Below, piece by piece: positions 9,142 to 18,268 of a stretch of 64,000 nt of DNA (positions are counted from its first letter, which is position 1; the number at the start of each line of letters is the position of its first letter). A program made the position numbers and the translations under genes. This stretch comes from Schauerella fraxinea (lineage in GTDB: Bacteria > Pseudomonadota > Gammaproteobacteria > Burkholderiales > Burkholderiaceae_B). The notes below the pieces were generated by a model. It searched no databases. It saw nothing but the letters and a program-made list of their open reading frames with translations, and had not been told where the DNA came from. The DNA lies in the NCBI GenBank assembly GCA_030849965.1, contig JAVDKL010000001.1, positions 248,001-312,000 of the forward strand. The letters run 5' to 3'.

Positions 9142-10472
9142 ACTTCGCACCGTTCGAAACACTGCTGAAAAACAAGATCGGGCTCGACGCGGGGTCCATC
9201 GGCGTGAGTACCGTTCAGCGCGCGATACGCACCCGCGCGCAAGCCCGTGCGCAAGGCGATATCGACGTGTATTGGTCTGTCTTGCAAAGTTCGCCGAGCG
9301 AATTGCAGGCGTTGATCGAAGCGGTGGTGGTGCCCGAAACCTGGTTTTTCCGTTACCCCGAGTCGATTGCGTTGTTCGCAGCCTGGGCAACGGCACAATT
9401 GGCGGCGCCGGGCGCAAAGCCGGTTTTGCGCATCCTCAGCTTGCCCTGTTCCACAGGCGAAGAACCCTACACGCTGGCGATGGCGTTGCTGGATGCGGGC
9501 GTAGCGCCCGCGCGGTTTGTGATCGAAGCGATCGACATCAGTCCGCGCGTGATTGAGGCTGCCCAGATCGCGCACTATGGCCGCAATTCGTTTCGCGGCG
9601 ACGACCTGGCGTTTCGCGATCGTCACTTTACCGACACCGCTGCCGGCTTCGTGCTGGGCGATACCGTACGCGAGCGCGTGCGCTTTCGTACCGGCAATCT
9701 GCTCGACCCGGGACTGGCACTGGAAGCGGCGGCCTACGATTTCGTGTTCTGCCGCAACCTGCTCATTTACTTCGATCGCGAGACGCAGTCGCGCGGCTTT
9801 CGGGTGCTGCTGCGTGCCTGTCACGCCGGTAGCGGCATGTTCGTGGGGCCGGCCGAAGCTGCGCTCGCCAGTCAACATGGACTGGAAGTGTCAGGCGCGC
9901 CGCGCTCGTTCGCTTTCAAGATTCCACTCGGCGATAAGCCCGCAGCGTCGGTGAGGCCCATCGCCAAGGCGGCTGTGACCGGAGCCTCGGCTCGTCCCTT
10001 ATCCGCTGGCGCCGCGCCTTTGATCGGGCGCACGTTTCATGAGCGCGATCGGTCGCGCCCGATTCGCTCCGCACAGATGGCGCAAGCGGCCCAACACGTG
10101 CCGCTTGCCGGTCGAGAATCGCCGCCAGCCGCACCGCGTGTCGAATCGGCGACCTTTGATCGGCAGGCCACCCTCGCTACGCTGCGCCGCATGGCCGACG
10201 CCGGGCGTATCGGCGATGCGCTGACGCAAACTCAGCAGTTTCTCGATACCCACGGGCCTGATGCCGATGGTTTTTACCTGGTTGGGCTGTTCCATGATGC
10301 GCAGGGCAATACCGTGCAGGCGCGCGCTTTTTATCGCAAGGCGCTTTATCTGACGCCCGGCCACGACGAAGCGTTGTTGCATCTTGCCGCGTTGTGCGAG
10401 GCGGCGGGCGACGCCGACGGTGCGCAGCGCTTGCGGGCGCGCCGCGCAAAACGGGTGAGCCGTAATGCTTGA
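9138..10472 (+). CDS. wspC: WspC, CheR-type methyltransferase with C-terminal TPR
   Basis: Chemoreceptor glutamate methyltransferase of 444 residues using S-adenosylmethionine. The CheR domain covers about 1-270: the N-terminal helical part, VPETWFFRYPESI, the SAM-binding LSLPCSTGEEPYTLAMAL and FVFCRNLLIYFD. A flexible Pro/Ala-rich linker (about 275-365) precedes tetratricopeptide repeats (about 370-435: GFYLVGLFHDAQGNTVQARA), as in Pseudomonas WspC. It should methylate WspA and so adapt signalling, opposed by WspF. The ATG at 9138 overlaps the wspB stop; an in-frame upstream extension only reads wspB out of frame. Confidence 0.92.
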   Translation: MNFAPFETLLKNKIGLDAGSIGVSTVQRAIRTRAQARAQGDIDVYWSVLQSSPSELQALIEAVVVPETWFFRYPESIALFAAWATAQLAAPGAKPVLRILSLPCSTGEEPYTLAMALLDAGVAPARFVIEAIDISPRVIEAAQIAHYGRNSFRGDDLAFRDRHFTDTAAGFVLGDTVRERVRFRTGNLLDPGLALEAAAYDFVFCRNLLIYFDRETQSRGFRVLLRACHAGSGMFVGPAEAALASQHGLEVSGAPRSFAFKIPLGDKPAASVRPIAKAAVTGASARPLSAGAAPLIGRTFHERDRSRPIRSAQMAQAAQHVPLAGRESPPAAPRVESATFDRQATLATLRRMADAGRIGDALTQTQQFLDTHGPDADGFYLVGLFHDAQGNTVQARAFYRKALYLTPGHDEALLHLAALCEAAGDADGAQRLRARRAKRVSRNA

Positions 10473-11190
10473 ACCGCGCCCCGATCAGTCCGACCTGACA
10501 ACCATCGACGATTGCTGGAATCGTATTGGCAATCATGGCGATCACTCGTGTTCGCGCTTGACTGAACATGTGCTGTGCCGCAACTGTCCGGTGTATGCCG
10601 CCGCCGCCAAGACGTTGCTTGACCGGTTGCCGACGGGGCAATCCCATACCGAAGCGCTGACCACCGCGCTCGCGTCCGATGTGCTGCAGGCGCAACTGCT
10701 GGACGATGACGTACGCGAGGAAGCCGACGACGTGCTCATCGTTTTCAGAGTGGGGCGTGAATGGCTGGCCTTGCCCGCACGTGCACTGGAAGAGGTGGGC
10801 ACGCTGCGCCGCATTCATTCGTTGCCGCATCGCCGGGGCGGCGCCATCCTGGGTGTCGCCAATGTGCGGGGCAATTTGACGGTGTGTTTGTCGCCTGCCG
10901 TATTGCTCGGCTTGGGCGGCGCGCCAACCGACGGCGCCGTGACCGCCTCACAGGCCGCATCGCAGGGGCGCATGCTGATGGTCACCACCGGCGCCCGCAG
11001 TGTGGTACTGCCGGTGGATCAGGTCGATGGCGCACGGCGTTTCAAGGTCGATGCCGTGCGGCCGTTGCCGTCCACGGTGTCGGGCGCGGCGTCAAGCCTC
11101 GCGCGCGGGATGATTCGCGAAGGCGATCGTGACATCGGTGTGCTCGATGATGCCCGGTTGCGCGATCACATCGCCCGGAGTTTGCGATGA
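10465..11190 (+). CDS. wspD: WspD, second CheW-type coupling protein
   Basis: CheW-domain adaptor of 241 residues. The N-terminal ~60 residues carry the cysteine motif C-W-N-R-I-G followed by HSCSRL and CRNCPVYAAAAKTLLDR, a hallmark that distinguishes WspD from ordinary CheW and whose role is not known. The CheW domain follows (about 90-235), with IVFRVGREWLALPARALEEV and GVANVRGNLTVCLS. It overlaps wspC by 8 bases and wspE by 4, so the adaptors and kinase are translationally coupled. Confidence 0.9.
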   Translation: MLEPRPDQSDLTTIDDCWNRIGNHGDHSCSRLTEHVLCRNCPVYAAAAKTLLDRLPTGQSHTEALTTALASDVLQAQLLDDDVREEADDVLIVFRVGREWLALPARALEEVGTLRRIHSLPHRRGGAILGVANVRGNLTVCLSPAVLLGLGGAPTDGAVTASQAASQGRMLMVTTGARSVVLPVDQVDGARRFKVDAVRPLPSTVSGAASSLARGMIREGDRDIGVLDDARLRDHIARSLR

Positions 11191-13724
11191 GCCCCTCGTC
11201 CTATATCGATGCATCCATGCTGGAACTGTTCCAGATGGAAGCGCGAGCCCAGGCGGATGTGTTGAGCGCAGGATTGATCGCGCTGGAACGCGACCCCTTG
11301 GCCGCCGACCATCTCGAAGCTTGCATGCGCGCTGCACATTCGCTCAAGGGCGCGGCGCGGATCGTCGACTTGAAGGTGGCCGTGCCGGTGGCGCACGTCA
11401 TGGAAGACGCGTTCGTGGCAGCGCAGGAAGGGCGGTTGCTGCTTACGCCCGTGCACATCGATGCGCTGTTGGCGGGGGTGGACTTGCTGCTGCGCATCGG
11501 TGCATCCGATCCTGCCGCCGAACAACCCGATCCATCGCCCGCCGATGTGGATGGCTATGTCGTGCGACTGACGACGCTGCTGGGCGACGCGACCACGCTT
11601 GTACCGGCGCCGCTGGCGACGTACACAGGTCCGCCCTCGACGTCGACCACGCAAGGCGACGCGGCATCGCGCGCCAATGCCGATTGGATCGGTGGGCAGA
11701 GCGCTGCGCCGGTCGTCGGTCACGGCCGCTATCCCGGCGCGAGCATGCCGGTGTCGGGTGAAAGCCCCGAGATTGTCAGGTTCGACCGGTATGCAGCATC
11801 GGCATCAGAAGCGGCATCGGCATCGCCATCGGCATCGGCATCGGCGCCGGCATCCGTACCTGCATTTTCACCGACGGTGGTCACGCCGGCAACCGAGGTA
11901 TCGAAGGGCTGGGACGAATCGGCCGTCGATCGTCGGGCCGTTACCGCAGCCGATGTGTCGGACGTAGACACGAGTGGCGAACGGGTGTTGCGCGTGACGG
12001 CCGGTACGCTCAATCGCCTGTTGGGACTGTCGAGCGAGGCCTTGGTCGAAACGCAATGGCTCACGCCCTTCGCCAACAACATGCTGCGCTTGAAGCGGCA
12101 GCACGGTCAGGTGGATCATCTGCTGGATACGCTGCATTTGGCGTTGGGTGAGCGCGCCGCCGATCCGGTGGTGGCGACGGCGCTGGCGGAAGTGCGCCGC
12201 GTGACTGCCGACACCCAGCAGGCGCTGACGCAGCGCCTCACCGATATCGACGAATTCAGTTGGCGCATCGGCAATTTGTCGCAGCGGCTGTACGACACGG
12301 CGCTCGCGTCGCGGATGCGGCCGCTCGCCGATGGCGTGGGCGGTCTGGCGCGCATGGTGCGCGACTTGGGCCGGGAACTGGGCAAGCCGGTGCGCTTGGA
12401 CATCGTCGGCGAACGCACGCCGGTCGATCGCGACATTCTCGAGAAGCTCGATGCACCATTCGCGCATTTGCTGCGCAATGCGATCGATCACGGCATCGAA
12501 TCGCCGCAGGATCGGCAGGCCGCCGGCAAACCCGCCGAAGGTGTGCTCACGCTCGCCGCGCGGCATAGCGCAGGGATGCTCATCATTGAGATCGGCGACG
12601 ATGGCGCCGGCATCGATGTCGAGGGGCTGCGCACCGCTGTGGTCGAGCGGCAGTTATCGACTGCCGAGACCGCCGCGCGCATGAGCGAGTCGGAGTTGCT
12701 GGCGTTCTTGTTTTTGCCGGGTTTCAGCACCAAGAAATCCGTCACGCAGATTTCCGGACGTGGTGTGGGCCTGGACGCCGTGCACGAAACGATGCGGCAA
12801 TTGCGCGGCGTCGTTCGAGTAGAGCAGGGGCGCGGGCAGGGTACGCGTTTCACACTTGAAATGCCGCTGTCGCTTTCGGTGGTGCGCAGTCTTCTGGTCG
12901 AGATCGGCGACGAAGCGTATGCCTTGCCGTTGGGCTTCGTCAACCATACCTTGCGTGTGCCGCGCGCCGAGATCGAGCAGCTCGAAGGGCATCAGCATTT
13001 TCGCTTTTTCGACCGCCACATCGGTCTCGTGTCGGCGCGCCAACTGCTCCAATATGCGCCCAACCGCGACATCGACGGCGATATCGCCGTGGTCGTGATC
13101 GGCGACGCGGAACGCCTCTACGGCGTGGCGGTCGACCGGTTTCTGGGCGAACGCACGTTGGTCGTCCAGCCATTGGATGCGCGCCTGGGCAAACTGCAGG
13201 ATGTGACGGCGGGCGCGTTGCTCGATGACGGCACGCCCGCCCTGATTCTGGACATCGAGGATATGCTGCGGTCGATCGAAAAGTTGGTCAGCGACGGGCG
13301 GTTGTCGCAAATCGCCGCGCATGCGCAAGACGAGAGCGGCAAGCGCCGCAAACGCGTGCTGGTCGTCGACGATTCGCTGACCGTGCGAGAACTGGAACGC
13401 AAACTCTTGTCCAACCGCGGCTACGACGTGGCCGTTGCAGTGGACGGCATCGACGGTTGGAATCAATTGCGGGCCGAGTCGTTCGACCTCGTTGTCTCGG
13501 ATGTGGACATGCCGCGCATGGATGGTATCGAGCTTGTCACGATGATCAAGAACGACCCGCGTTTGCATAATTTGCCGGTCATGATCGTGTCTTATAAAGA
13601 TCGCGAGGAAGACCGCCAGCGCGGTCTGAACGCCGGCGCGGATTATTACTTGGCCAAGGGCAGCTTCCATGATGAAACACTCCTGGACGCTGTCGAGGAT
13701 TTGATTGGTGGGGCGAGCGCATGA
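11187..13724 (+). CDS. wspE: WspE, hybrid CheA-type histidine kinase with receiver domain
   Basis: Signal kinase of the Wsp complex, 845 residues. The HPt domain (about 1-120) has the phosphorylated His51 in AAHSLKGAAR. A Ser/Ala-rich linker encoded by GCATCG repeats (203-223) follows. The kinase core has N-box LLRNAIDHGIES, G1 box GDDGAGID and G2 region SGRGVGLDAV, then a CheW-like P5 domain (about 575-700). The C-terminal receiver has Asp772 in SDVDMPRMDG. In Pseudomonas it phosphorylates WspR to raise cyclic di-GMP and WspF for adaptation. No classical P2 domain is visible. Confidence 0.94.
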   Translation: MSPSSYIDASMLELFQMEARAQADVLSAGLIALERDPLAADHLEACMRAAHSLKGAARIVDLKVAVPVAHVMEDAFVAAQEGRLLLTPVHIDALLAGVDLLLRIGASDPAAEQPDPSPADVDGYVVRLTTLLGDATTLVPAPLATYTGPPSTSTTQGDAASRANADWIGGQSAAPVVGHGRYPGASMPVSGESPEIVRFDRYAASASEAASASPSASASAPASVPAFSPTVVTPATEVSKGWDESAVDRRAVTAADVSDVDTSGERVLRVTAGTLNRLLGLSSEALVETQWLTPFANNMLRLKRQHGQVDHLLDTLHLALGERAADPVVATALAEVRRVTADTQQALTQRLTDIDEFSWRIGNLSQRLYDTALASRMRPLADGVGGLARMVRDLGRELGKPVRLDIVGERTPVDRDILEKLDAPFAHLLRNAIDHGIESPQDRQAAGKPAEGVLTLAARHSAGMLIIEIGDDGAGIDVEGLRTAVVERQLSTAETAARMSESELLAFLFLPGFSTKKSVTQISGRGVGLDAVHETMRQLRGVVRVEQGRGQGTRFTLEMPLSLSVVRSLLVEIGDEAYALPLGFVNHTLRVPRAEIEQLEGHQHFRFFDRHIGLVSARQLLQYAPNRDIDGDIAVVVIGDAERLYGVAVDRFLGERTLVVQPLDARLGKLQDVTAGALLDDGTPALILDIEDMLRSIEKLVSDGRLSQIAAHAQDESGKRRKRVLVVDDSLTVRELERKLLSNRGYDVAVAVDGIDGWNQLRAESFDLVVSDVDMPRMDGIELVTMIKNDPRLHNLPVMIVSYKDREEDRQRGLNAGADYYLAKGSFHDETLLDAVEDLIGGASA
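11793..11855 (+). repeat. Hexanucleotide GCATCG-type tandem repeat in the wspE linker
   Basis: Imperfect tandem units of gcatcg or gcggcatcg encode an Ala-Ser run (ASASEAASASPSASASAP) between the HPt and kinase domains. The frame is preserved. It is low-complexity sequence that could vary in length between strains. Confidence 0.75.
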
Positions 13725-14746
13725 GAGTCGGCATCGTCAACGATTTGCCTTTGGCCGTCGCCTCGCTGCGGCGCGCGCTGATGCTGGATGCGTCGCTTGA
13801 GGTGGCGTGGGTGGCCGAAGATGGTGCCCAGGCGGTCGACCTGTGCGCCCGCGACAAACCCGATGTGGTGCTGATGGATCTGATGATGCCGGTGATGGAT
13901 GGCGTTGAAGCCACGCGCCGCATCATGGCCGAGTCGCCGTGCGCCATTGTGATCGTCACGGTGGACGTGGGCCGCCATACCGCGCGGGTGTTCGAGGCGA
14001 TGGGACATGGCGCCGTCGATGCCGTCGATACCCCGGCATTGGGCGGCGCCGATCCGCAACAAGCCGCCGCACCGTTGTTGCGCAAGATTCGTAACGTGGC
14101 CTGGCTGATCGGTGAGCGCGTCGCGCCGCGCAGCGACGGCATCCGTGTGCCCATGCCGCAGTCGGGGTCGCGTGCTTTGATTGCCGTGGGCGCAAGTGCG
14201 GGCGGACCGCCGGCATTGGCGCAATTGCTGGCAGCGCTGCCAGCCGATTTCCCGGTGCCGATCGTACTGGTGCAACACGTGGATGCGATGTTTGCCGAAG
14301 GCATGGCCAAGTGGCTGAACGACCAGGTGCCGCTGAATGTGCGCATTGCGCGCGAAGGCGAGATGCCGCGCGCCGGGTCGGCGTTGCTGGCCGGCACCAA
14401 CGATCACCTGCGTTTGTGTGCGAGCGGTGTGTTGACCTACAGCGCCACGCCCCGTGAAATGTTGTACCGCCCATCGATCGATGTGTTTTTCGAAAGCGTG
14501 GCGAGCCACTGGCGCGGCGACGCGGTGGGTGTGCTGCTGACCGGCATGGGGCGCGATGGCGCACTCGGCCTGAAGGCCTTGCGCGATCGCGGCATGCTCA
14601 CCATCGCGCAAGACAAAGACAGCTGTGCGGTGTATGGCATGCCGAAAGCTGCCGCCGAATTGGGCGCTGCGGTCGAAATCAAGCCGCTGGCGAGCATCGG
14701 TCCTCGGTTGTGCGCCCTCTATCCATCGCCTTCGCAACGATATTGA
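13721..14746 (+). CDS. wspF: WspF, CheB-type receptor methylesterase response regulator
   Basis: Adaptation enzyme of 341 residues removing methyl groups from WspA. The receiver domain (1-120) has phospho-acceptor Asp53 in LMDLMMPVMDG. The methylesterase domain (about 150-340) has nucleophile Ser159 in GASAGGPPA, the histidine in LVQHVDAMF, and the aspartate in TGMGRDGA, completing the CheB triad. In Pseudomonas, loss of WspF locks the pathway on and gives wrinkly biofilm-forming colonies. The start overlaps wspE by ATGA. Confidence 0.94.
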   Translation: MRVGIVNDLPLAVASLRRALMLDASLEVAWVAEDGAQAVDLCARDKPDVVLMDLMMPVMDGVEATRRIMAESPCAIVIVTVDVGRHTARVFEAMGHGAVDAVDTPALGGADPQQAAAPLLRKIRNVAWLIGERVAPRSDGIRVPMPQSGSRALIAVGASAGGPPALAQLLAALPADFPVPIVLVQHVDAMFAEGMAKWLNDQVPLNVRIAREGEMPRAGSALLAGTNDHLRLCASGVLTYSATPREMLYRPSIDVFFESVASHWRGDAVGVLLTGMGRDGALGLKALRDRGMLTIAQDKDSCAVYGMPKAAAELGAAVEIKPLASIGPRLCALYPSPSQRY

Positions 14747-14762
14747 TTTGGAGTCTGAACCT

Positions 14763-15761
14763 ATGGCAGCAATCGCCGATACCCCGCTCGCACCGATATT
14801 GCCCGTTACCGTTTTGCTGGTTGACGATCAGATCATGGTGGGTGAGGCGATTCGGCGGGCGTTGGTGCAAGAGCAGGATGTGGTCTACCACTTTTGCCCG
14901 AACCCCGACGATGCCGTCAGTGAGGCGCAGCGCCTGAAGCCAACAGTCATTCTGCAAGATCTGGTCTTGCCGCGTGTGGATGGGTTGACGTTGGTGCGCG
15001 CTTACCGCGATACGCCCGCCTTGCGCGACGTGCCCATCATCGTGTTGTCGACGAAAGAAGATCCGATCACGAAGAGCGCGGCATTTGCCGCCGGCGCCAA
15101 CGATTATCTGGTGAAACTGCCCGACGCGATCGAGCTCATTGCCCGTATTCGCTACCACTCGCGATCCTATCTCGCGCTGCGTGAGCGCGACGAGGCGTAT
15201 CGCGCGCTGCACGCGAGCCAACAGCAGTTGCTGGAGATGAATCTGGAGCTGCGCCGCTTGAGCAATCTGGATGGCCTCACGGGCTTGGCCAATCGGCGTT
15301 ACTTCGACGAATACCTCGGCGCGGAATGGCAACGCGCGTTGCGCGAGCAACGTGACATCGCGCTCATGATGGTCGATGTCGATCACTTCAAACGCTATAA
15401 CGACACCTACGGCCATGTGGCTGGCGACGGTGCGCTCCAGCAAGTCGCGCAGGCACTGCAGGGCACCGCCGACCGCTCGACCGATCTTGCCGCGCGTTAC
15501 GGCGGTGAGGAATTTTCGTTGGTGATGCACAATACCTCGTTGGGCGGTGCGCGCTTGATCGGCGAGAAGTTGCGCCGCGCGGTGGCGGCACTTGCCGTCG
15601 AACACAAGGCGTCCACTACCGGCGATATCCTATCGGTGAGTATCGGCGCGGCCACGATGGTGCCCCAGCACGGCATGACGTTCACAGCATTGGTGGATGC
15701 CGCCGATCGCAATCTCTACGCTGCCAAACATCAGGGCCGAAATCAGGTCGTCGCCAGCTAA
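14763..15761 (+). CDS. wspR: WspR, response regulator diguanylate cyclase
   Basis: Output enzyme of 332 residues making cyclic di-GMP from two GTP when phosphorylated by WspE. The receiver domain (about 15-135) has Asp66 in LQDLVLPRVDG. A helical stalk (about 140-175) joins it to the GGDEF domain with active motif GGEEF at 247-251. The inhibitory site RSTD lies five residues before GGEEF, so product feedback should be intact. The ATG at 14763, after a ggag site, gives a normal receiver start; an upstream in-frame stretch belongs to wspF. It ends the operon. Confidence 0.95.
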   Translation: MAAIADTPLAPILPVTVLLVDDQIMVGEAIRRALVQEQDVVYHFCPNPDDAVSEAQRLKPTVILQDLVLPRVDGLTLVRAYRDTPALRDVPIIVLSTKEDPITKSAAFAAGANDYLVKLPDAIELIARIRYHSRSYLALRERDEAYRALHASQQQLLEMNLELRRLSNLDGLTGLANRRYFDEYLGAEWQRALREQRDIALMMVDVDHFKRYNDTYGHVAGDGALQQVAQALQGTADRSTDLAARYGGEEFSLVMHNTSLGGARLIGEKLRRAVAALAVEHKASTTGDILSVSIGAATMVPQHGMTFTALVDAADRNLYAAKHQGRNQVVAS

Positions 15762-15768
15762 CAAGTGG

Positions 15769-16929
15769 TCACTGAGGCGAGACGTCGCGCAATCGCAGGC
15801 ACGTAATTTCGGACGGCGCAAAAAAGCGCTTCGGCGGTCCCCAGTAGCCCGTGCCACGACTGATGTATATCCACATCCCATTGAGCTGGCGAAGTCCGAA
15901 CACAAAGGGCTGTTGAAATCGGACGAACGCCGGCCACGGTAAAAATTGTCCGCCATGCGTGTGGCCCGAGAGCTGAAGGGTGAAGCCTGCGTGTGCGGCA
16001 GCCGGTGCGCTGCGGGGCTGGTGGGCCAGCACGATACGCACGGCGACATCGGTTGGCGCCCCGGCCATCGCTTTGACGGGGTCGCTACGATGCCCGGCGA
16101 CGAAGCCGCCGGCGTTGTAGTCGGTGATACCCGCCAGAACAAATGTGGCACTGTCGTGGTCGATGACCACGTGCTCGTTCATCAGCGGCCGCATGCCCAA
16201 CACCTGGAAGTGCGCGACCCAAGCGGGAGCACCCGCGTAATACTCGTGATTGCCGGTGACCACAAACACGCCGTGCCGCGCACGCAGGGCACCCAAGGGT
16301 GCGATGTGCGGCGCAAGCGCTGCCACACTGCCGTCGACCAGATCGCCCGTGATCACCACCAGATCCGGCTGTTGCGCGTTGACGGCTTCGACGATGGCTT
16401 GCACATAGCCGCGCTTGATCGTGGGTCCCACGTGAATATCGCTCAGTTGCACGATGCGCAGTGACGCCAGGGCAGGGGGCATGCCGGCCTGCGGCACCGT
16501 CACGTGCCGCAAGGGGGCTCGGCGTCGCGCGTTGTAAAGGCCGATCAAGGTGACCAGCACAGCGGCGATCGGCACGAGCATGGCTGTGTCGCGCATCAGT
16601 TGGGCCGGCTCGGCCCAGTCGCCCGCCCAACGCGCTAATCGATAAAGGATAAGTCCCACATCGCGCAGCAGCGTCAATACGAAGAGCGACGAAAAGAATC
16701 CCATGGCCAGGAAGCCAACCCACGCCACGCGGTCGGAAAGCGGCTGGCGGGAGATACGGCGGCTCAGCATGCCGGCGGGCGCGATGCACACCAGCACAAC
16801 CAGCGCCAAGATCGCGCCGGCAACGCCTGCGCCGGAGAGTCCGAGCGGGGGAATCAACCTCGCGCCCACGTATACGTGCAGTGCGATGCCCATGGCGATG
16901 AAGCGAACTAGAAAGGAGGAGGGGCGCAT
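15769..16929 (-). CDS. Membrane-anchored metallophosphoesterase (YkuE/YaeI-like)
   Basis: Predicted inner-membrane calcineurin-type phosphoesterase of 386 residues. About four hydrophobic helices fill residues 1-135. The catalytic domain follows with all metal motifs: LSDIHVG, GDLVDGS, GNHEYY, LAHQP and SGHTHGGQ. Related YkuE/YaeI proteins act on lipid-linked or nucleotide-lipid phosphates, but the substrate here is unknown. The start at 16929 places the first membrane helix correctly; no strong ribosome binding site is visible and the frame is open to 17067, so the start is uncertain. It converges on wspR with a 7-base gap. Confidence 0.85.
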   Translation of the reverse strand: MRPSSFLVRFIAMGIALHVYVGARLIPPLGLSGAGVAGAILALVVLVCIAPAGMLSRRISRQPLSDRVAWVGFLAMGFFSSLFVLTLLRDVGLILYRLARWAGDWAEPAQLMRDTAMLVPIAAVLVTLIGLYNARRRAPLRHVTVPQAGMPPALASLRIVQLSDIHVGPTIKRGYVQAIVEAVNAQQPDLVVITGDLVDGSVAALAPHIAPLGALRARHGVFVVTGNHEYYAGAPAWVAHFQVLGMRPLMNEHVVIDHDSATFVLAGITDYNAGGFVAGHRSDPVKAMAGAPTDVAVRIVLAHQPRSAPAAAHAGFTLQLSGHTHGGQFLPWPAFVRFQQPFVFGLRQLNGMWIYISRGTGYWGPPKRFFAPSEITCLRLRDVSPQ

Positions 16930-17138
16930 GGGAGGGACGATGTGGGCAGGTGACGATTGGCATTCTACGTGGGCTGCAGAGACGTTGGGCGCGCATGCCC
17001 CAATAGCACTTGCGCGCGATGGCCCATGCGAATTCTTTTTTGTGACGGCGGGAACTTGCTCAGGCACGCCACATGCTAGGTAACAACCGTCAGTCGATTG
17101 CGGCGATCGACAATTTTTGAACCGGATAAGGAGAACTT

Positions 17139-17498
17139 ATGAAATTCAGTCTGAAACGCGCACGTGATGAAGCACAAACCGGCCAGGAACGCCTTGGGCG
17201 CGATCTGGACGATCTGCTCGCCGCCAGCGAAGAACTCCTGCGATCCACGGCCGATAAAACCGGCGAAGGCGTCGATGATGCACGTCGCAAGTTGAAGGGC
17301 CAGCTTGAAAGCCTGCGCGGTCGCGCCAGCGACTGGAAAGATGTGGCTGCCGATCGTGCTGCCCGCTTGTCCAAGGAAACCGATGCCTATGTGCATGAGA
17401 ACGCCTGGAAGTCGATGGGCATCGCAGCCCTCGTCGGCATCGGCGTCAGCCTGCTCGCACGCACCGCTGTAAAGAAATCCGGCGGCCGCTGGGAATAA
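17139..17498 (+). CDS. DUF883 family protein (ElaB/YqjD-like, C-tail membrane anchored)
   Basis: A 119-residue protein, mostly charged amphipathic helix (about 1-88) with a single C-terminal membrane helix (SMGIAALVGIGVSLLARTA, about 92-110) and a basic tail. This is the layout of ElaB/YqjD/YgaM proteins, which in E. coli bind ribosomes at the membrane in stationary phase. An aaggaga ribosome binding site precedes the ATG. It is followed by two other small envelope proteins, suggesting a stress-related group. The role in this organism is inferred. Confidence 0.88.
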   Translation: MKFSLKRARDEAQTGQERLGRDLDDLLAASEELLRSTADKTGEGVDDARRKLKGQLESLRGRASDWKDVAADRAARLSKETDAYVHENAWKSMGIAALVGIGVSLLARTAVKKSGGRWE

Positions 17499-17550
17499 TG
17501 GCGGATTGCCGGGCGGCGCCCGGCAACCGGTTGTTGAGTAGGAGAAACGT

Positions 17551-18180
17551 ATGTCTTTGATCGTCGCGGCTCGATTCGAGAGTTGGGACAGGGCGGCCGA
17601 TGCCGCCCAGTTGCTGCATCGCGAGGGTTTCCACGACGATGCATTGCATACGTTTTATGTGAATAGCGCGGGTGCCCATGATCGTCATCCTGTGGGCGGC
17701 GATCGCACGAACGATCCCGATGCAAGTGGCGCGCAGTTTGGCGCCATTGCGGGTGCTGCGGTGATCGGGATGGCGGGTGCTGCGATCGGTGCGTTGATCG
17801 CGTTCAGCACGGGCCAATCCGGCATCGTCGGTGTGATTGCAGCGGCGGTGGGCGCCTATCTTGGCTCGTTGATCGGTGCGATGCAAATCGCCGGCCGGGG
17901 CAGGAAGCGCAACGTCACCGCCAAGCGGGGTAACGCCGTGCCGGCGCAAGATCCGAGTATGGAACATGCGCCGTTACGTCAAGCCGGTGTGTTACTCGCC
18001 GTGCAATGCGATCCTGCAAAGGAAGCGACGGTGGCGCGCATTCTGCGCGACAGCGGCGGTATGGATGTAGAGCGTGCGCAAGGGCGTTGGGCGCAGGGAG
18101 CCTGGACGGATTTCGATCCAGTGAAGGCGCCCGAGCTTACCGACACGATCAATCAACAGCCTCGAACCACGACACCCTAA
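17551..18180 (+). CDS. Hypothetical protein with central glycine-zipper segment
   Basis: Not recognised as a named family. It has 209 residues: an N-terminal soluble part resembling small ferredoxin-like or stress-protein folds (about 1-65), a central Gly/Ala-rich pair of hydrophobic helices (about 68-115, GAIAGAAVIGMAGAAIGALI) of the glycine-zipper type, and a C-terminal soluble segment with LLAVQCDPAKEATVARILRD. It may sit in a membrane through the glycine-zipper hairpin. A taggagaaac ribosome binding site supports the ATG. It lies between the DUF883 and SYLF genes on the same strand. Confidence 0.75.
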   Translation: MSLIVAARFESWDRAADAAQLLHREGFHDDALHTFYVNSAGAHDRHPVGGDRTNDPDASGAQFGAIAGAAVIGMAGAAIGALIAFSTGQSGIVGVIAAAVGAYLGSLIGAMQIAGRGRKRNVTAKRGNAVPAQDPSMEHAPLRQAGVLLAVQCDPAKEATVARILRDSGGMDVERAQGRWAQGAWTDFDPVKAPELTDTINQQPRTTTP

Positions 18181-18268
18181 TTCGTTTTTGACGGTTCATC
18201 CCGTCGAAGTTATCTCGTCGTGCAAAGTCTAAGAAGACCGGCCGACTTTTTCTCAATGGAGCTTTACT

